From Cohnella silvisoli (lineage in GTDB: Bacteria > Bacillota > Bacilli > Paenibacillales > Paenibacillaceae), in assembly GCF_021190915.1 (NCBI RefSeq), contig NZ_JAIOAP010000002.1, positions 1-64,000 of the forward strand: a stretch of DNA of 64,000 nt. The letters are read 5' to 3'. Below are positions 7,700 through 17,616 of the stretch, piece by piece. How positions within the stretch are numbered: the stretch's first letter is position 1; every line of letters begins with the position of its first letter. The notes beneath the pieces were generated by a model. It did no database searches and was not told where the DNA came from. It saw only the letters and a program-made list of their open reading frames with translations. A program made the position numbers and the translations under genes.

Positions 7700-9925
7700 T
7701 TAGAGCTTTGCTCTTTGTAATCGCAACGCGTTAAGCACAACCGAAACCGAGCTAAGCGCCATAGCTGCACCCGCAAGCCAAGGAGCAAGGTAACCGCTCG
7801 CCGCAATCGGGATGCCAATGACATTATAGGCTAACGCCCAGAATAAATTTTGTTTGATGTTCAGCATCGTTTTGCGGCTCATGGAGATGGCATCCGGGAT
7901 ACTGTTCAAATCTCCGCGCATTAGAGTTACGTCTGCGGCTTCCATCGCCACATCCGTCCCCGTACCGATAGCCATCCCGATATCTGCCGTGGCCAACGCC
8001 GGAGCGTCATTAATGCCATCCCCAACCATTGCGACCTTCTTCCCGGCAGCTTGAAGTTTTTTCACTTCGTTGGCTTTACCTTCCGGCAAAACCTCCGCAA
8101 GCACCTCCTGAATTCCAGCTTGATTTGCGATCGCTTGGGCGGTTCGTTCATTATCGCCCGTAATCATAATGACCTGAATGCCTAAGCTTTGAAGTCTAGT
8201 AACAGCTTGTTGCGAAGTTTCCTTAATCGTATCCGCAACAGCAACAAGCGCAGCGTAGGATCCATTAACCGCGACGAGCATCGCTGTTTTTCCTTCTTCT
8301 TCAAGGCCGACCATCTTGGTTAGAGCAGACTCTATATTGACACCATATTTATCCATTAACTTTCGGGTTCCAATGAGCAGCTCTTGCCCTTCAACGACAG
8401 CTTTAACGCCGTATCCGGGAATGGCCTCGAACGATTCAGATTCAAGTAAATCGATCCCTCTTCCTTGAATCCCAGCTACAATGGCTTCCGCGAGCGGGTG
8501 TTCGGAGTGCCTTTCAGCGGATCCTATCCATGCAAGCAGCCGTTTGTCGTTATCCAGTCCGGCAGCAACCTCGATATCCGTCAGTTCCGGTTTCCCTTTT
8601 GTAACGGTTCCCGTCTTATCGAGCAGGATCGCATCAATCCGGTGCGTTGCTTCAAGATGTTCCCCGCCTTTGAACAATATCCCCAATTCAGCCGCACGCC
8701 CGGAACCGGCCATTATAGAAGTTGGGGTTGCGAGACCGAGCGCACAAGGACATGCGATGACAAGTACGGCGATCGCTTTCTCCAAGGCGCCGGAGAAATT
8801 TCCACTATCCACTCCGAAGTACCAGACTAAGAACGTAACTGCAGCTATACCAACGACAATCGGGACGAAAATACCGGAGATAACGTCCGCTACGCGCTGG
8901 ATGGGAGCTTTAGAGCCTTGCGCTTCTTCGACGACTTTAATAATTTGGGACAGTGCCGTCTCTTTGCCGACTTTCGTTGCCCGAACTTTTAATACCCCGT
9001 TTTTATTTAAGGTAGCCCCGATAACCGGGTCTCCTCCGCGCTTGTCGACGGGGATGCTCTCGCCGGTAAGCATCGACTCGTCTACGGCCGATATGCCCTC
9101 AATAACTTCTCCATCCACCGGAATTTTTTCCCCGGGCTTCACGAGAATAACATCTCCAACAACAACTTCTTCCACCGGTATGCTGATTTCTTGCCCCTCT
9201 CTAATGACTAGGGCGGTCTTAGCCCGCAATCCCATAAGGGTTTTGATCGCTTCCGATGAGCGCCCTTTAGCCATAGCTTCGAACAGCTTACCCATGAGAA
9301 TTAAAGTAATCAACACTGAACTTGTTTCATAGTACATATCGACTTGGTGATGCATGTTGCCGATGGATTGCATCGTTAAGTAAAGGCTATAGAAATAAGC
9401 TGCGGATGTACCTAGAGCAACGAGAACATCCATATTGGCACTGCCGTTGCGCAACGCTTTATAGGCGCTCACGTAGAATTGCCAACCGATAACCAACTGG
9501 ACGGGTGTCGCTACAATTAGCTGAAACCAAGGATTCATGAAGAGCTCCGGTACCCAAATCCACGATGTAAAAGAGAAATGGCCAACCATTGCCCACAAGA
9601 GAGGCAAGGACAAGATGGCGGAAATCAGCAGCTTGCGACTCTGCTTGCGGATTTCTTGCCGTTTGCTGTCGCGGGGATCTTTTACCTCTTCTTTAGGCTT
9701 CGCTCCATATCCAAGCTGCTCCACCTTCTTGATCATATCGGGTATCGAAACACTGGCGGGAGCGAATTCTATACGCGCCGTTTCCAAGGCCAAATTAACG
9801 GTAGCTTGGGATACGCCCTCCAGTTTGTTAAGCCCCTTCTCGATCCGATTGGCGCATGCGGCGCAGGTCATTCCGGTAATTTGCAACGAAGCCTGTTCGT
9901 TATGTGAAGACTCAACCGTACTCAT
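7700..9925 (-). CDS. copA: Copper-exporting P1B-type ATPase
   Basis: A 741-residue P-type ATPase. One N-terminal heavy-metal domain carries [10 protein letters not shown] (Cys 21 and 24 from the chosen start). Then come eight expected membrane helices with the intramembrane CPC motif ([10 protein letters not shown]), the TGES actuator loop, the phosphorylation motif [11 protein letters not shown] in [13 protein letters not shown], and the hinge [11 protein letters not shown]. These mark a P1B-1 Cu+ exporter. The ATG at 9925 is preferred: AAGGTGATCACA precedes it, and the upstream in-frame ATG would lie inside the CsoR-type operator. It is read after csoR and copZ and can also be driven from its own operator-promoter at 9951-9967. 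Confidence 0.95.
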   Translation of the reverse strand: MSTVESSHNEQASLQITGMTCAACANRIEKGLNKLEGVSQATVNLALETARIEFAPASVSIPDMIKKVEQLGYGAKPKEEVKDPRDSKRQEIRKQSRKLLISAILSLPLLWAMVGHFSFTSWIWVPELFMNPWFQLIVATPVQLVIGWQFYVSAYKALRNGSANMDVLVALGTSAAYFYSLYLTMQSIGNMHHQVDMYYETSSVLITLILMGKLFEAMAKGRSSEAIKTLMGLRAKTALVIREGQEISIPVEEVVVGDVILVKPGEKIPVDGEVIEGISAVDESMLTGESIPVDKRGGDPVIGATLNKNGVLKVRATKVGKETALSQIIKVVEEAQGSKAPIQRVADVISGIFVPIVVGIAAVTFLVWYFGVDSGNFSGALEKAIAVLVIACPCALGLATPTSIMAGSGRAAELGILFKGGEHLEATHRIDAILLDKTGTVTKGKPELTDIEVAAGLDNDKRLLAWIGSAERHSEHPLAEAIVAGIQGRGIDLLESESFEAIPGYGVKAVVEGQELLIGTRKLMDKYGVNIESALTKMVGLEEEGKTAMLVAVNGSYAALVAVADTIKETSQQAVTRLQSLGIQVIMITGDNERTAQAIANQAGIQEVLAEVLPEGKANEVKKLQAAGKKVAMVGDGINDAPALATADIGMAIGTGTDVAMEAADVTLMRGDLNSIPDAISMSRKTMLNIKQNLFWALAYNVIGIPIAASGYLAPWLAGAAMALSSVSVVLNALRLQRAKL

Positions 9926-9950
9926 TGTGATCACCTTCGTTCGATTGATT

Positions 9951-9967
9951 ATACCCATATAGGGTAT
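9951..9967 (-). promoter_or_regulatory. CsoR-type operator before copA
   Basis: ATACCCATATAGGGTAT: six-base inverted arms (ATACCC/GGGTAT) around five bases, 25 bases upstream of the copA start. The same arms occur in front of csoR and twice in front of the MFS gene. G/C-tract inverted repeats of this kind are the known target of CsoR repressors, which release DNA when Cu+ binds. Confidence 0.8.
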
Positions 9968-10014
9968 ATTTTGCGGTAAAAAAAGGGAGCCATCGCCGAT
10001 GACTCCGGATGTCG

Positions 10015-10215
10015 TTAGACAACATCGTAGCCTTGGTCTTCTATCGCTTCTTTAATCGCTTCAAGCGAAACCTTAGTCTCGTCATAATCTATAGTTACTG
10101 ATCCGTTTGGAAGATCCACTTTAGCTGCAGCTCCCAAATTTTGCACAGCACCTTCCACCGAATTCACGCAGTGCCCGCACGTCATTCCTTGCACGTTTAA
10201 AGTAATATTAGACAT
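10015..10215 (-). CDS. copZ: Copper chaperone
   Basis: A 66-residue single heavy-metal-associated domain with the Cu+ motif GMTCGHC (Cys 13 and 16) near the start and the beta-alpha-beta-beta-alpha-beta length of CopZ. In the known pathway it carries Cu+ to CopA and to CsoR. It lies 20 bases downstream of csoR and 89 bases upstream of the copA start, consistent with a csoR-copZ-copA unit. Confidence 0.95.
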   Translation of the reverse strand: MSNITLNVQGMTCGHCVNSVEGAVQNLGAAAKVDLPNGSVTIDYDETKVSLEAIKEAIEDQGYDVV

Positions 10216-10235
10216 CTATAATCGCTCCTCTATAT

Positions 10236-10565
10236 TTATTTCATTAGTTTGTTTACGGTTATAAGCAACTCGTCGATGACTTCATGTTCACCAGATTGAA
10301 TTCTTTCGATGACACAGCTTTTCATATGTCCTTCGAGCAGCAGCCTGCCTACACTGTTTAACGCAGACTGGGCGGCCGCAATTTGATTCAAAACATCGTC
10401 ACAGTATGTGTCTTTCTCGATAAGTCCCTTGATTCCGCGAATTTGTCCTTCGATCCGGTTTAAGCGGGAAATTAAATTCGACTTCATTTTATCCGAATGG
10501 TGGCTTTTTCTTGCGCCGTCATCCGTACAACAGTGTTCATCTTGAGTATCCATTGGGTTTTCCAT
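10236..10565 (-). CDS. csoR: Copper-sensing repressor
   Basis: A 109-residue DUF156/CsoR family regulator. Cys 55, His 80 and Cys 84 occupy the C-x24-H-x3-C spacing of CsoR Cu+ ligands (TYCDDV and GHMKSCV). The N-terminal 25 residues add a further Cys/His-rich tail (EHCCTDD, KSHHSD), which may give extra metal affinity. The ATG at 10565 is chosen because AGAGGTGA stands seven bases before it; the longer frame would run through the operator at 10596-10612. It likely represses itself, copZ-copA and the upstream MFS gene. Confidence 0.93.
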   Translation of the reverse strand: MENPMDTQDEHCCTDDGARKSHHSDKMKSNLISRLNRIEGQIRGIKGLIEKDTYCDDVLNQIAAAQSALNSVGRLLLEGHMKSCVIERIQSGEHEVIDELLITVNKLMK

Positions 10566-10595
10566 TTGTGCGTCACCTCTTGAATCCATCATACA

Positions 10596-10612
10596 ATACC
10601 CCCGGAGGGTAT
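10596..10612 (-). promoter_or_regulatory. CsoR-type operator before csoR
   Basis: ATACCCCCGGAGGGTAT, with arms ATACCC/GGGTAT and a five-base centre, 31 bases upstream of the csoR ATG. Identical arms and spacing to the copA operator indicate autoregulation by CsoR. Confidence 0.82.
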
Positions 10613-10630
10613 GCAAGCAAGTTTTGTAAT

Positions 10631-12055
10631 TTACGATTTGGATTGTTGTCTCAATGCGATTAAAGCAATGACCGATGCCGCGAAAGCAACGATTCCCGCT
10701 GTAAGAAACGCACTGTGAAACCCGCCATTTAGAGCGAGGATATTATCTGTGCCATTAGAAAGCAATGACTTTGTTTGAGCTCCAGAAATCGCAACCATAG
10801 CTGCTAATCCCAGCGCCGATCCGACTTGATAACTCGTATTCACGATTCCCGATGCGAGCCCGGCCTCTTCTGGCTGTGCACCCGATATAGAGGACACGGT
10901 TGAAGGAATATAAGACAGCGCCATCCCAACAGCAGCCAATAACGAAGCGGGTAAAATATTCGCTACAAACGAGCCATCAACGGGTGTCTGAGCAAACATT
11001 AGCAGTGAGCCGCCAAGTGCAGCTAACCCGACTACGAGGTTGGGCTTAAAACCAAACCTCGCCATTAGCTTACCCGTAACGCCGACCATTAGTAACATAA
11101 TTGCCCCCGTCATCGGTAATAAGGCTAACCCGCTGGATATTGCCGAGTAATTCAATACTTGCTGCAAATACAAATTCAGGAAAAACCAGAGAGGAATCCA
11201 TGATCCCGCAAGCATGGCCGTTACGATGTTTCCGAAGGCTAAATTGTGTCTCTTGAGTATGCCCAAGGGAACTAAGGGCTCTTTCTTCATTTTCTGGACA
11301 ATTAGAAATGCAATTAGCAGTACAGCCGCTCCGATCAGACGCCAAACCGTTTGCGCTGTCCCCCATCCTGCTTGCTCCGCTTGCACGATCGCATATACGG
11401 ACAATACGATTGACGCTGTTACCAGGAGGGATCCGAGAAGATCTACTTTACCTTTATGCACAACACCCGCACGAAGCAGTTTCATACTAAATACAAGTAC
11501 GATCAAACCGATTGGGACGTAAACATAGAATACCCATCGCCAATCCAACCATTGCGTAATGACTCCTCCGAAGAAAACACCGGCCGAACCTCCCGCGGCA
11601 GCTGAGGCTCCCCAAAACCCAAATGCTTTATTCAGTTCCTTCGGGCTATGCATGAATAACGTCGTAAGCATGGTCATCGCGGATGGTGCGATTAACGCTG
11701 AACCAAATCCTTGAATCGCCCTGCTTATATTCAGGACTTCTTCCGACTGCGCAACACCGGCCAACAATGAACTTAGCGTAAGAATAACGAACCCCATCAT
11801 GAACAGTTTTCGGGCCCCGAATAAATCCGAGAGCCTCCCCCCAAGCAACAAGAAACCGCCGAAAAAGATGACATAAGCGTTGAACACCCATTGTAATCCG
11901 GATTGAGAGTAATCTAATGCTTGCTGGATTGCGGGTAAGGCTACACCGATGATAGAAGTATCCAAGATGACGATAAATTGCGCGGCACATAGTAAGACTA
12001 GAGCCCACCAGCGTTTGGGATCCGGAATAGCTGATGATAACGAATGGTTTGACAC
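10631..12055 (-). CDS. MFS drug-efflux type transporter (DHA2/EmrB-QacA)
   Basis: A 474-residue, 14-helix major facilitator. It has the DHA2 signature early on (LDTSIIGVALPAIQQAL), the loop GGRLSDLFGARK, and motif C-like GSALIAPSAMTML. Such exporters are proton antiporters for organic cations or other toxic compounds. Its start is GTG at 12055, with GAGGAG before it. Two CsoR-type operators lie just upstream, so this exporter is probably copper-inducible, which is unusual for DHA2 and suggests that it exports a copper complex or copper-ionophore. That role is inference. Confidence 0.88.
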   Translation of the reverse strand: MSNHSLSSAIPDPKRWWALVLLCAAQFIVILDTSIIGVALPAIQQALDYSQSGLQWVFNAYVIFFGGFLLLGGRLSDLFGARKLFMMGFVILTLSSLLAGVAQSEEVLNISRAIQGFGSALIAPSAMTMLTTLFMHSPKELNKAFGFWGASAAAGGSAGVFFGGVITQWLDWRWVFYVYVPIGLIVLVFSMKLLRAGVVHKGKVDLLGSLLVTASIVLSVYAIVQAEQAGWGTAQTVWRLIGAAVLLIAFLIVQKMKKEPLVPLGILKRHNLAFGNIVTAMLAGSWIPLWFFLNLYLQQVLNYSAISSGLALLPMTGAIMLLMVGVTGKLMARFGFKPNLVVGLAALGGSLLMFAQTPVDGSFVANILPASLLAAVGMALSYIPSTVSSISGAQPEEAGLASGIVNTSYQVGSALGLAAMVAISGAQTKSLLSNGTDNILALNGGFHSAFLTAGIVAFAASVIALIALRQQSKS

Positions 12056-12084
12056 TTGATCGATCTCCTCTTCAACACATAATT

Positions 12085-12133
12085 ATACCCCCATAGGGTA
12101 TGTGTATGATGAGAATATACCCCCACTAGGTAT
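12085..12133 (-). promoter_or_regulatory. Two tandem CsoR-type operators before the MFS gene
   Basis: Site 1 at 12085-12101 (ATACCCCCATAGGGTAT) is perfect in both arms; site 2 at 12117-12133 (ATACCCCCACTAGGTAT) has one base missing from the right arm. They are 32 bases apart, about three helical turns, and lie 30-78 bases upstream of the GTG start. This places the DHA2 exporter in the CsoR regulon. Confidence 0.78.
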
Positions 12134-12270
12134 ATTGTGTCAATGTATTTTTAAAAATAAAATATAGCTCCGCCCCAAGAATGATACACAAATCAAACCC
12201 GCGCCTGCTTCTTCTTACCGCTCAATCATGTAAGCTAATATTCAGATCATGTTTGTTTGGAGGAGAGCGA

Positions 12271-12573
12271 TTGGAGATGATGGGACTAGTCAGAAGCGTT
12301 TATCTCGGTAAGGATGAATGGAATTTAATCACATTAAATATCTCGCATCTTATCGGTGATACCGTTATCGATCTGACAAAAGCGTGGATTCCCACTGGTG
12401 AAACCACCATCTATATTTCTCAATGGATCGGTGACGTGAAGGTATACGTTCCGAATGATCTTGGGTTGGAAGTTAAAGTGATTGCCCATACTTTCTACGG
12501 CACCAATCAAGCTTTTGAAAGGACAAATCGGGGAATTAATTGTCGTATCGTAAGAGAACAGCGCGGTTATTAA
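12271..12573 (+). CDS. LiaF C-terminal-domain protein (no membrane part)
   Basis: A 100-residue protein made almost only of the LiaF/DUF2154 beta-helix-like domain: NLITLNISHLIGDTVIDLTK and TIYISQWIGDVKVYVPNDLG. Full LiaF proteins have an N-terminal set of membrane helices, which is absent here. The start is TTG at 12271, supported by GGAGG seven bases before it; a longer frame upstream has no ribosome site. LiaF restrains the LiaRS cell-envelope stress system in Bacillus, but no lia kinase/regulator pair is next to it, so its partner is unknown. Confidence 0.7.
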   Translation: MEMMGLVRSVYLGKDEWNLITLNISHLIGDTVIDLTKAWIPTGETTIYISQWIGDVKVYVPNDLGLEVKVIAHTFYGTNQAFERTNRGINCRIVREQRGY

Positions 12574-12594
12574 GATGCGGACAAAAGGATCCTG

Positions 12595-13818
12595 TTAATT
12601 ATCAGGGTGGGTTTCGGCGACGCGATAGTCATTCAGATGGGCTGAGGCTCGCTCCTCTACCTTCTCTTTATGCAGCACTTTGACCATGATTGCGATCGAA
12701 ACGATAATTAGGCTAGCGGGTATGTAGAAAATTTTCGGCGTAATCCCTTCGATTAACAGCGGTAGAACGAAGCCGATTAACGAAGCCGTCTGCGTAATAA
12801 ACAAATATAAGCTAGCGCCGAATCCTGTTCGATGGAGAAACATTCTTTGCACATAACCCATGGCAACCCCATAGAGGACGGAGACGAAGAAGGAGTAAAT
12901 CGGTTGTACGATAAAAAATAGAGGAAGCGAGTCGAACGTCGCATAGGTCAAATAGGCGGTTAAGGCGAACATGGCGCTTAGAACAATTATTTTTTTGCTG
13001 CCGTATTTAGCCGCCCAGTAGCCGGCCAGCGTCATGAACAGGAGCTCGAATACCGCTTGCGCACTCCAAATATAAGACGCAAGCCTCGGATCGCCGAACC
13101 TCTCGTTTACGACGAGCGGCAAGTACAGGCCGCGGATCGCATCCGCGCACGACAACAATAGCAACGCGATCAGCATCATAAGCGAGAATGGTTCCCCGCC
13201 TTTGACGGTTCGGACTCCGGGCTCCGCAAGCACCTCCCGATAAAACAACAAAAGCGCGAACAACGCGACATAGCCGAACAAATTCCCCCACAACACTCCT
13301 TGAAACGAAGCAACCAAGTAAATATTCGCTCCGAGCAGCAGTCCGCTAAAAAAACCGACGCTGAACGTTGCGCGAAGCCATAATTGTGACATTTCGACAA
13401 CGTGCGGAGCCAAACGGGAGAAATGGTTGCGCGCCATAGCGAACATTTGCCCCATTATCATTCCGGAAGGGGCTGTGGCTAACGCCATACCGAGAAGCGC
13501 AAAGGCAAAGCTGTCAGCACGCATATAGAGAAACAGGCCGCTGACGCATAATACGGCTGCGAGCATTGGAATTGTTTTTCTTCTTTGCAGCTTGTCACTT
13601 ACGAAACCGACACTGATCGTAAGCGCCATATTCAGCAGCAAAGAGGTAGAAAATACGATTGCGATTTCGGTTTTCGACAAGCCGATGCCTTCCTGCATAT
13701 AAACCGCGTTCATCGGTGCTAGAATGCCGACTCCTATGCCATAGAGAAACATAGCAGCGATAAGCATCCAGGCCCAACGAACGCGGATAAAAGTTCGAAA
13801 ATCAGAGGCGATACTCAA
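12595..13818 (-). CDS. MFS transporter, SetA-like sugar-efflux type
   Basis: A 407-residue transporter with 12 predicted helices. The A-motif-like loop reads GFVSDKLQRRKT, between helices 2 and 3. The general pattern resembles sugar-efflux (SetA/YceL) or bacilysin-type MFS members; the substrate cannot be deduced. The start is TTG at 13818, with AAGGAG eight bases upstream. It converges with the LiaF-like gene (21 bases between stops). The 216 bases between it and the next gene hold no recognised feature. Confidence 0.8.
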   Translation of the reverse strand: MSIASDFRTFIRVRWAWMLIAAMFLYGIGVGILAPMNAVYMQEGIGLSKTEIAIVFSTSLLLNMALTISVGFVSDKLQRRKTIPMLAAVLCVSGLFLYMRADSFAFALLGMALATAPSGMIMGQMFAMARNHFSRLAPHVVEMSQLWLRATFSVGFFSGLLLGANIYLVASFQGVLWGNLFGYVALFALLLFYREVLAEPGVRTVKGGEPFSLMMLIALLLLSCADAIRGLYLPLVVNERFGDPRLASYIWSAQAVFELLFMTLAGYWAAKYGSKKIIVLSAMFALTAYLTYATFDSLPLFFIVQPIYSFFVSVLYGVAMGYVQRMFLHRTGFGASLYLFITQTASLIGFVLPLLIEGITPKIFYIPASLIIVSIAIMVKVLHKEKVEERASAHLNDYRVAETHPDN

Positions 13819-14034
13819 GATGATAACTCCTTCGATAGCTTCAGTTATTCTTAGAGTATCATATTGCAGACGTCGTTACCTTTATTTTATACTTTGCGGC
13901 TGCTTCTGTGCCAAGCAGCACTTCCTTGCGCTGAATGCGGTAGGTCAAGACTACGACGTGAAGCGCGAAGTGTTTCCGACAGTACGATGCTAAGCACTTG
14001 GTTACCTAGGATTTTCTCGATGACCAAGATGAAC

Positions 14035-16338
14035 TCAATGTGAATCGAAGTACTTAGCAGCCAATAACCGTATTTCCACGCATGTCCCTTCCCCTAGCTT
14101 GCTGGTAATGTTCATCGTTCCCTTGTGGTTGGCAATGATGCGTTGGCTGACCATGAGACCGAGTCCGTTACCCGATTGTTTGTTCGAGAAGAACGGTTCG
14201 CCGAGCCGCGGCATATCCTCTTCGGAAATACCGTGACCTTGATCGATAATACGAACGACAACAATCTCCTCAGAGACCATATACTGTAGCTCAATCGTAA
14301 TCGTTCCGCCTTCCGGCATCGCTTCGATACTGTTCTTGAGCACATTGATAAAGACCTGCTTAAGCTGGTTCGCTTCGCAAACGAGCAGCGGAATTTCGGG
14401 TCCAAACCGAGTTTCGAAGCAAATGTTAACGGAGTTAGCATGCAAATCGAGCAGCGCTATAATGTCATTCAACAATTTTCGAATGTCAGTTAGTTGGAAG
14501 TGAGTCAGCTGCGGTTTAGCTAATACGAGAAATTCGCTGACGATAAGATTAATTCGGTCGAGCTCGGATAACATGATATCGAGATAAGAAGCGGATAGCG
14601 CTCCTTGCTCCCTGCTTAATTGCACGAACCCTCTTATCGTCGTTAGCGGGTTCCGGATTTCGTGAGCAACGCCCGCTGCCAGCTGACCGACGACGGACAG
14701 CTTCTCGGAACGGCGGATAACCTCCTCGCTTTGTTTGCGCGCGGTAATATTCCGGGATATTTCGGCCACCGCCACGATCTCTCCTCTTTCATTGCGAATC
14801 GGAGATACCGTGATGCTGACGTCAATTGATTGGCCGTCTTTCTTGTATCGTACGGTCTCGTAATCGGCGACGGATTCTCCGAGCCGGATGCGCTCACGGA
14901 TAGCCATGTATTCGTTCTGCAACTCCTCCGGGATGTGATGAAGCAACTTGTGCAATACTTCCTCTTCGCTCCATCCGTACATTTTCTCGAACGCTTTATT
15001 CACTTGTACGATGAACCCCTGCATATCCGTGACGTGAATCGCGTCGGAAGTATGATTAACGAATGATTCCAAGTATTCCTTCGTGCTTCTAAGCTCTTCG
15101 GCCGATATTTGAAGTTTGGTCATATACGTCTGCAAGTTATGTGCCATCGTATTAACGCGTTCCGATAATAATCCGAGTTCGTCTTTGCTGCGGATAACGA
15201 TTTTGCTGCCGAATTTCCCGTCGGCAATCTCATTAACGTTATTCAGAATATGGCGCAGCGGGCGGATCAAGAAACCAGCTATGAAATAACTCGCCAGCCA
15301 TGCCATGACAATAAGCCCGATGGCAATGGATATATGGATGATTAACTGATGATTCAAGATGCGCTCGATTACCCCATAGTTGAAGCTCACGCTAATCACA
15401 TAGGGTGTTTCTTTATTCGAAGGCGTCATTTGGCTTAGCGGAATAAAGCTTTTGATCACCTTTTTGCCATTCAGCGTTTTGGTAATCGTCTGTATCTCAC
15501 CGGTTCGGGCGGTAAGTTGAACGTTGGCGACGTCGTTCTTCCCATCCTTAAACGTATAATCGCCAAATAGAACGTCGCGTACGTCCAAGTTTTGAACGAC
15601 TTTGCCCTTTTTTATTTTAATGATCGGCGGCTTGCCGAAAAACTTCGGATCGAACCCGGTAATCTCTACGATGTCCACATTGTCTTTCATTAAGTTGCGG
15701 ATGAGCGCATTCGTCCCGATATTGTTCTCGAAGTCCAACAACACCTGCGCATTAATATAAGGATTGATTATATAGTCGGTTGTCCCATCATAATAATAGC
15801 CCCATTTGTACACCTTCGTGGGATCGGATGTAGCAATCTGGAAAGGACCCGACCAGAAATTGTCGCGCTTCTGGCCTTGAGGAATGGTGACTTTATATTG
15901 GTCGAACAATTGGTTCAAAGCCGTATACCAGTAATCCCACGTCTTCGAACTGATATTGATCTCGTTTGGATCGGAAGATCTAACGGCGACAATATCGTTT
16001 GCGGTTCTCTTCCATAACGAAATGTGGTTTACCCCGAGCTTACGGCTTAAGAGAACGAGTTGTTCGTTTCGAACGCGATCAATATGGGGATCGAGTTCAT
16101 TCTGAGCGTCGATGGCAACGGCTCGCAGCTTCTCCCCGATCGTATCTTCGATGAATTTCTTGGATTTCTCGGCAGCATCCAGGCCGGTCCCGATTTGCTT
16201 CACGATGGTAATCATTTGCTGCTCGGCGTTCGTCTGAAGCTCGGATTTGGAGGAGATGTAGAAGATCGATATGTTAAGCGAAAGTAGGATCGTTACGATA
16301 AGAGAAATCAGCAGCGATAGCTTGGCTTTGATGGACAC
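14035..16338 (-). CDS. Membrane PAS sensor histidine kinase (sporulation-kinase type)
   Basis: A 767-residue kinase. One membrane helix (about 9-29), a large extracytoplasmic sensor (about 30-335), a second helix (about 338-360), HAMP (about 360-410), a PAS domain (about 430-540, with SDAIHVTDMQGFIVQVNKAF), the phosphoacceptor AAGVAHEIRNPLTTIRGF, and an ATPase domain with NILKNSIEAMPEGG and SGNGLGLMVSQRI. The HisKA/HATPase pair resembles the KinA-KinE family that feeds Spo0A, but no response regulator is adjacent, so this is an orphan kinase. Start is GTG at 16338 with GGAGG seven bases before it. Confidence 0.9.
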   Translation of the reverse strand: MSIKAKLSLLISLIVTILLSLNISIFYISSKSELQTNAEQQMITIVKQIGTGLDAAEKSKKFIEDTIGEKLRAVAIDAQNELDPHIDRVRNEQLVLLSRKLGVNHISLWKRTANDIVAVRSSDPNEINISSKTWDYWYTALNQLFDQYKVTIPQGQKRDNFWSGPFQIATSDPTKVYKWGYYYDGTTDYIINPYINAQVLLDFENNIGTNALIRNLMKDNVDIVEITGFDPKFFGKPPIIKIKKGKVVQNLDVRDVLFGDYTFKDGKNDVANVQLTARTGEIQTITKTLNGKKVIKSFIPLSQMTPSNKETPYVISVSFNYGVIERILNHQLIIHISIAIGLIVMAWLASYFIAGFLIRPLRHILNNVNEIADGKFGSKIVIRSKDELGLLSERVNTMAHNLQTYMTKLQISAEELRSTKEYLESFVNHTSDAIHVTDMQGFIVQVNKAFEKMYGWSEEEVLHKLLHHIPEELQNEYMAIRERIRLGESVADYETVRYKKDGQSIDVSITVSPIRNERGEIVAVAEISRNITARKQSEEVIRRSEKLSVVGQLAAGVAHEIRNPLTTIRGFVQLSREQGALSASYLDIMLSELDRINLIVSEFLVLAKPQLTHFQLTDIRKLLNDIIALLDLHANSVNICFETRFGPEIPLLVCEANQLKQVFINVLKNSIEAMPEGGTITIELQYMVSEEIVVVRIIDQGHGISEEDMPRLGEPFFSNKQSGNGLGLMVSQRIIANHKGTMNITSKLGEGTCVEIRLLAAKYFDSH

Positions 16339-16428
16339 GAGATGGCCTCCGTAATCTGGATTGATCTCTATTCAATTAGACAGAATCCGACAAAACCCTC
16401 TCTGGGAGCTTGTATATATTTTTTCCAT

Positions 16429-16470
16429 ATGACATTTGTCATGTGGGATTGCTGACACTTATGACTAACG
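16429..16470 (+). promoter_or_regulatory. Inverted repeats in the des promoter (putative DesR site)
   Basis: A perfect inverted repeat ATGACATTTGTCAT lies at 16429-16442, and a related half-site region TGACACTTATGACT at 16453-16466, about 90-125 bases before the desaturase start. Phosphorylated DesR is known in Bacillus to bind two adjacent sites upstream of des; position and duplication fit, but I do not recall the consensus well enough to call it certain. Confidence 0.5.
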
Positions 16471-16554
16471 ATAAACTCCTCTTCTTATTACAATGGATAT
16501 AAGTTGCAATCCTGTAGACATTCCTGCAATTGCGCATAACTCGAGGAGGAAACT

Positions 16555-17616
16555 ATGAATAATCCTAAACTATCCCAATTGAAAAAGAGCGTCGCTCCTT
16601 ATGAGAAATCCAATACGAAATCGAGCGTAAGACAGCTTCTAAATACTTTTCCTCCGTTTTTCCTTCTATGGACAGCGGCTTACTTGAGCTTGTCCGTATC
16701 CTATTGGCTCACCCTTTTGTTTGCCGTTCTCGCTTCGGGCTTTGTCATCCGTATTTTCATCGTATTCCACGATTGCTGTCATCAATCTTTTTTCAAAAGC
16801 CGCAAAGCGAATGAAATTCTCGGAACCATTTCCGGAATCCTTACTTTATTCCCTTACCACCAATGGAAACACAGCCATTCCATCCACCATGCGTCAAGCA
16901 GCAACCTAGATAAACGCGGCATAGGCGATATGTGGCTGTTTACCGTAGATGAATACGTTGCCGCTTCCCCTATGAAACGTTTGGCTTACCGGCTCTATCG
17001 CAGTCCGTTCGTCATGTTCGGAATCGGCCCCATCGTAACTTTTCTTGTGCAATATCGCTTTAACGTCAAAGGCGCCAAACGTTCGGAACGGATTAATACT
17101 TGGGTAACCAACCTATCCCTTATTGCCTTGTATGGCTTGCTCTGTTGGGCGCTTGGCTGGCAAAATTTCGTTATGGTCCAAGCTCCCGTGTTCTGGGTTT
17201 CAGGTGCGCTCGGGATCTGGTTGTTCTATGTGCAGCACCAGTTCGAGGATTCTTACTTCGAGAACGAAGAAGATTGGAGTTACGTGAAAGCGGCTGTCGA
17301 CGGCAGCTCTTATTACAAGCTTCCTAAAGTATTGCAATGGATTACCGGCAATATCGGATTTCATCATGTTCATCATCTAAGCCCAAGAGTGCCTAACTAC
17401 CATCTGGAAGAAGCCCATAACGCGGTTCCTCCCTTGCAGCACGCTACGACGATCACATTGGCCACAAGCATTAAATCCCTTCGTTACCGTCTATGGGATG
17501 AAGAGAACAAAACTTTCGTAAGCTTCAAGCAAATCAATCATCTTCTCGTTAAGCCTGGGTCCTTGCCTATTGTAGAACCGTTAAAGAAACCTATTCCTCG
17601 TTTAATGAAGGAGTAG
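16555..17616 (+). CDS. des: Acyl-lipid membrane fatty acid desaturase
   Basis: A 353-residue integral membrane di-iron desaturase. The three histidine boxes are present: HDCCH (about residues 76-80), HSIHH (about 109-113) and HHVHH (about 277-281), with about four hydrophobic segments between them. It belongs to the Des/omega-6 branch that introduces a double bond into membrane phospholipid acyl chains upon cooling. GAGGAGG precedes the ATG. It is followed by desK and desR, the thermosensor pair that controls it in Bacillus, which supports the assignment. Confidence 0.92.
   Translation: MNNPKLSQLKKSVAPYEKSNTKSSVRQLLNTFPPFFLLWTAAYLSLSVSYWLTLLFAVLASGFVIRIFIVFHDCCHQSFFKSRKANEILGTISGILTLFPYHQWKHSHSIHHASSSNLDKRGIGDMWLFTVDEYVAASPMKRLAYRLYRSPFVMFGIGPIVTFLVQYRFNVKGAKRSERINTWVTNLSLIALYGLLCWALGWQNFVMVQAPVFWVSGALGIWLFYVQHQFEDSYFENEEDWSYVKAAVDGSSYYKLPKVLQWITGNIGFHHVHHLSPRVPNYHLEEAHNAVPPLQHATTITLATSIKSLRYRLWDEENKTFVSFKQINHLLVKPGSLPIVEPLKKPIPRLMKE

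Noticed and set aside
8481..9332. 283-aa plus-strand ORF inside copA
   Set aside because: Antisense shadow of a well-supported gene; composition is typical of reversed coding sequence.
13819..14034. Gene-free stretch between the MFS and PAS kinase genes
   Set aside because: No ORF with ribosome site, no hairpin or repeat could be supported.
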